Assembly (NCBI RefSeq): GCF_017993425.1
Contig: NZ_JAGOMQ010000028.1
Location: 1 to 58,110 of the forward strand
DNA from: Amaricoccus sp.
GTDB lineage: Bacteria; Pseudomonadota; Alphaproteobacteria; Rhodobacterales; Rhodobacteraceae
Reading direction: 5' to 3'
DNA length: 58,110 bases
The position numbers and the translations under genes are program-made. Below are positions 58,069 to 58,110 of the stretch, in pieces; the first letter of the stretch is position 1, and each line of letters begins with the position of its first letter. The notes under the pieces are model-generated. The model searched no databases. It was given only the letters and a program-made list of their open reading frames with translations, and was not told where the DNA came from.

Positions 58069-58110
58069 GTGACGAAGCAGAAGAGGCGGCGGGTCTGGTC
58101 GGCGGCGGAG
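58069..58110 (+). CDS. Start of IS transposase OrfA, cut by the window end
   Basis: Fourteen codons from GTG read VTKQKRRRVWSAAE. The basic start followed by WS-A-E matches the beginning of small helix-turn-helix OrfA proteins of the IS3/IS66 type. The family cannot be fixed from so few residues. It marks the right edge of the foreign segment after lepA. Confidence 0.5.
   Translation, partial: MTKQKRRRVWSAAE

Overview
The window comes from a high-GC alphaproteobacterium, most probably a member of the Rhodobacterales (Paracoccaceae-like). The signs are glutathione-linked formaldehyde oxidation genes (gfa, flhA, fghA), a four-subunit sarcosine oxidase operon (soxBDAG), a stand-alone aa3 oxidase subunit I gene, mmcB, and the chain lipoprotein-dacC-tmk-holB-tatD-MBL in one tight operon. 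No species can be named from this sequence alone.

Layout. 0-7.2 kb: cytochrome c and fghA, then a PLP decarboxylase, an aldehyde dehydrogenase remnant and a metallo-beta-lactamase-fold hydrolase divergent from a TetR regulator with two palindromic operators, then flhA and gfa. 7.3-10 kb: an ABC importer of the nitrate/taurine class. 10-16.6 kb: tRNA-Trp and secE (with no nusG behind it), an esterase, an HNH nuclease, dsbB, a peptidase-like gene without its zinc site, and gyrA. 16.6-18.8 kb: an AT-richer insertion-like segment with a small membrane protein, a broken RTX gene and a lone ParB-like gene; its far end carries a damaged copy of gyrA 5' sequence. 18.9-25.9 kb: a sugar ABC operon interrupted twice, once by a 210-bp tandem repeat array and once by a large unrecognised gene. 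26-38 kb: mmcB, ctaD, a transporter, and the tatD-holB-tmk-dacC operon followed upstream by a GspC/PilP-like protein. 38-42.8 kb: a SIMPL protein, metY and a secreted M10 RTX protease. 42.8-53.5 kb: sdaA, soxGADB, an AraC/GlxA regulator and a dimethylglycine-dehydrogenase-like flavoprotein. 53.6-55.4 kb: lepA. 55.4-58.1 kb: a foreign AT-richer tail with a nuclease-NACHT defence-type gene split by one in-frame stop, a broken ParE-type toxin and the start of an insertion sequence.

Metabolically the window hangs together around one-carbon units. The dimethylglycine-dehydrogenase-like enzyme and sarcosine oxidase strip N-methyl groups and release methylene-THF or formaldehyde. gfa, flhA and fghA oxidise formaldehyde to formate through glutathione adducts. 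Glycine converted to serine can be drained to pyruvate by SdaA. The GlxA-type regulator next to soxB probably controls the methylamine part.

The most unusual items are the nuclease-NACHT gene interrupted by a single ochre codon in an otherwise continuous frame; the 210-bp, hairpin-rich repeat array inside an ABC operon, with diverged relatives at two other loci; the large gene inserted with an ATGA coupling into the same operon; the duplicated gyrA 5' fragment beyond the RTX/ParB segment; and a TCACGCGTGA palindrome family upstream of gyrA and sdaA.
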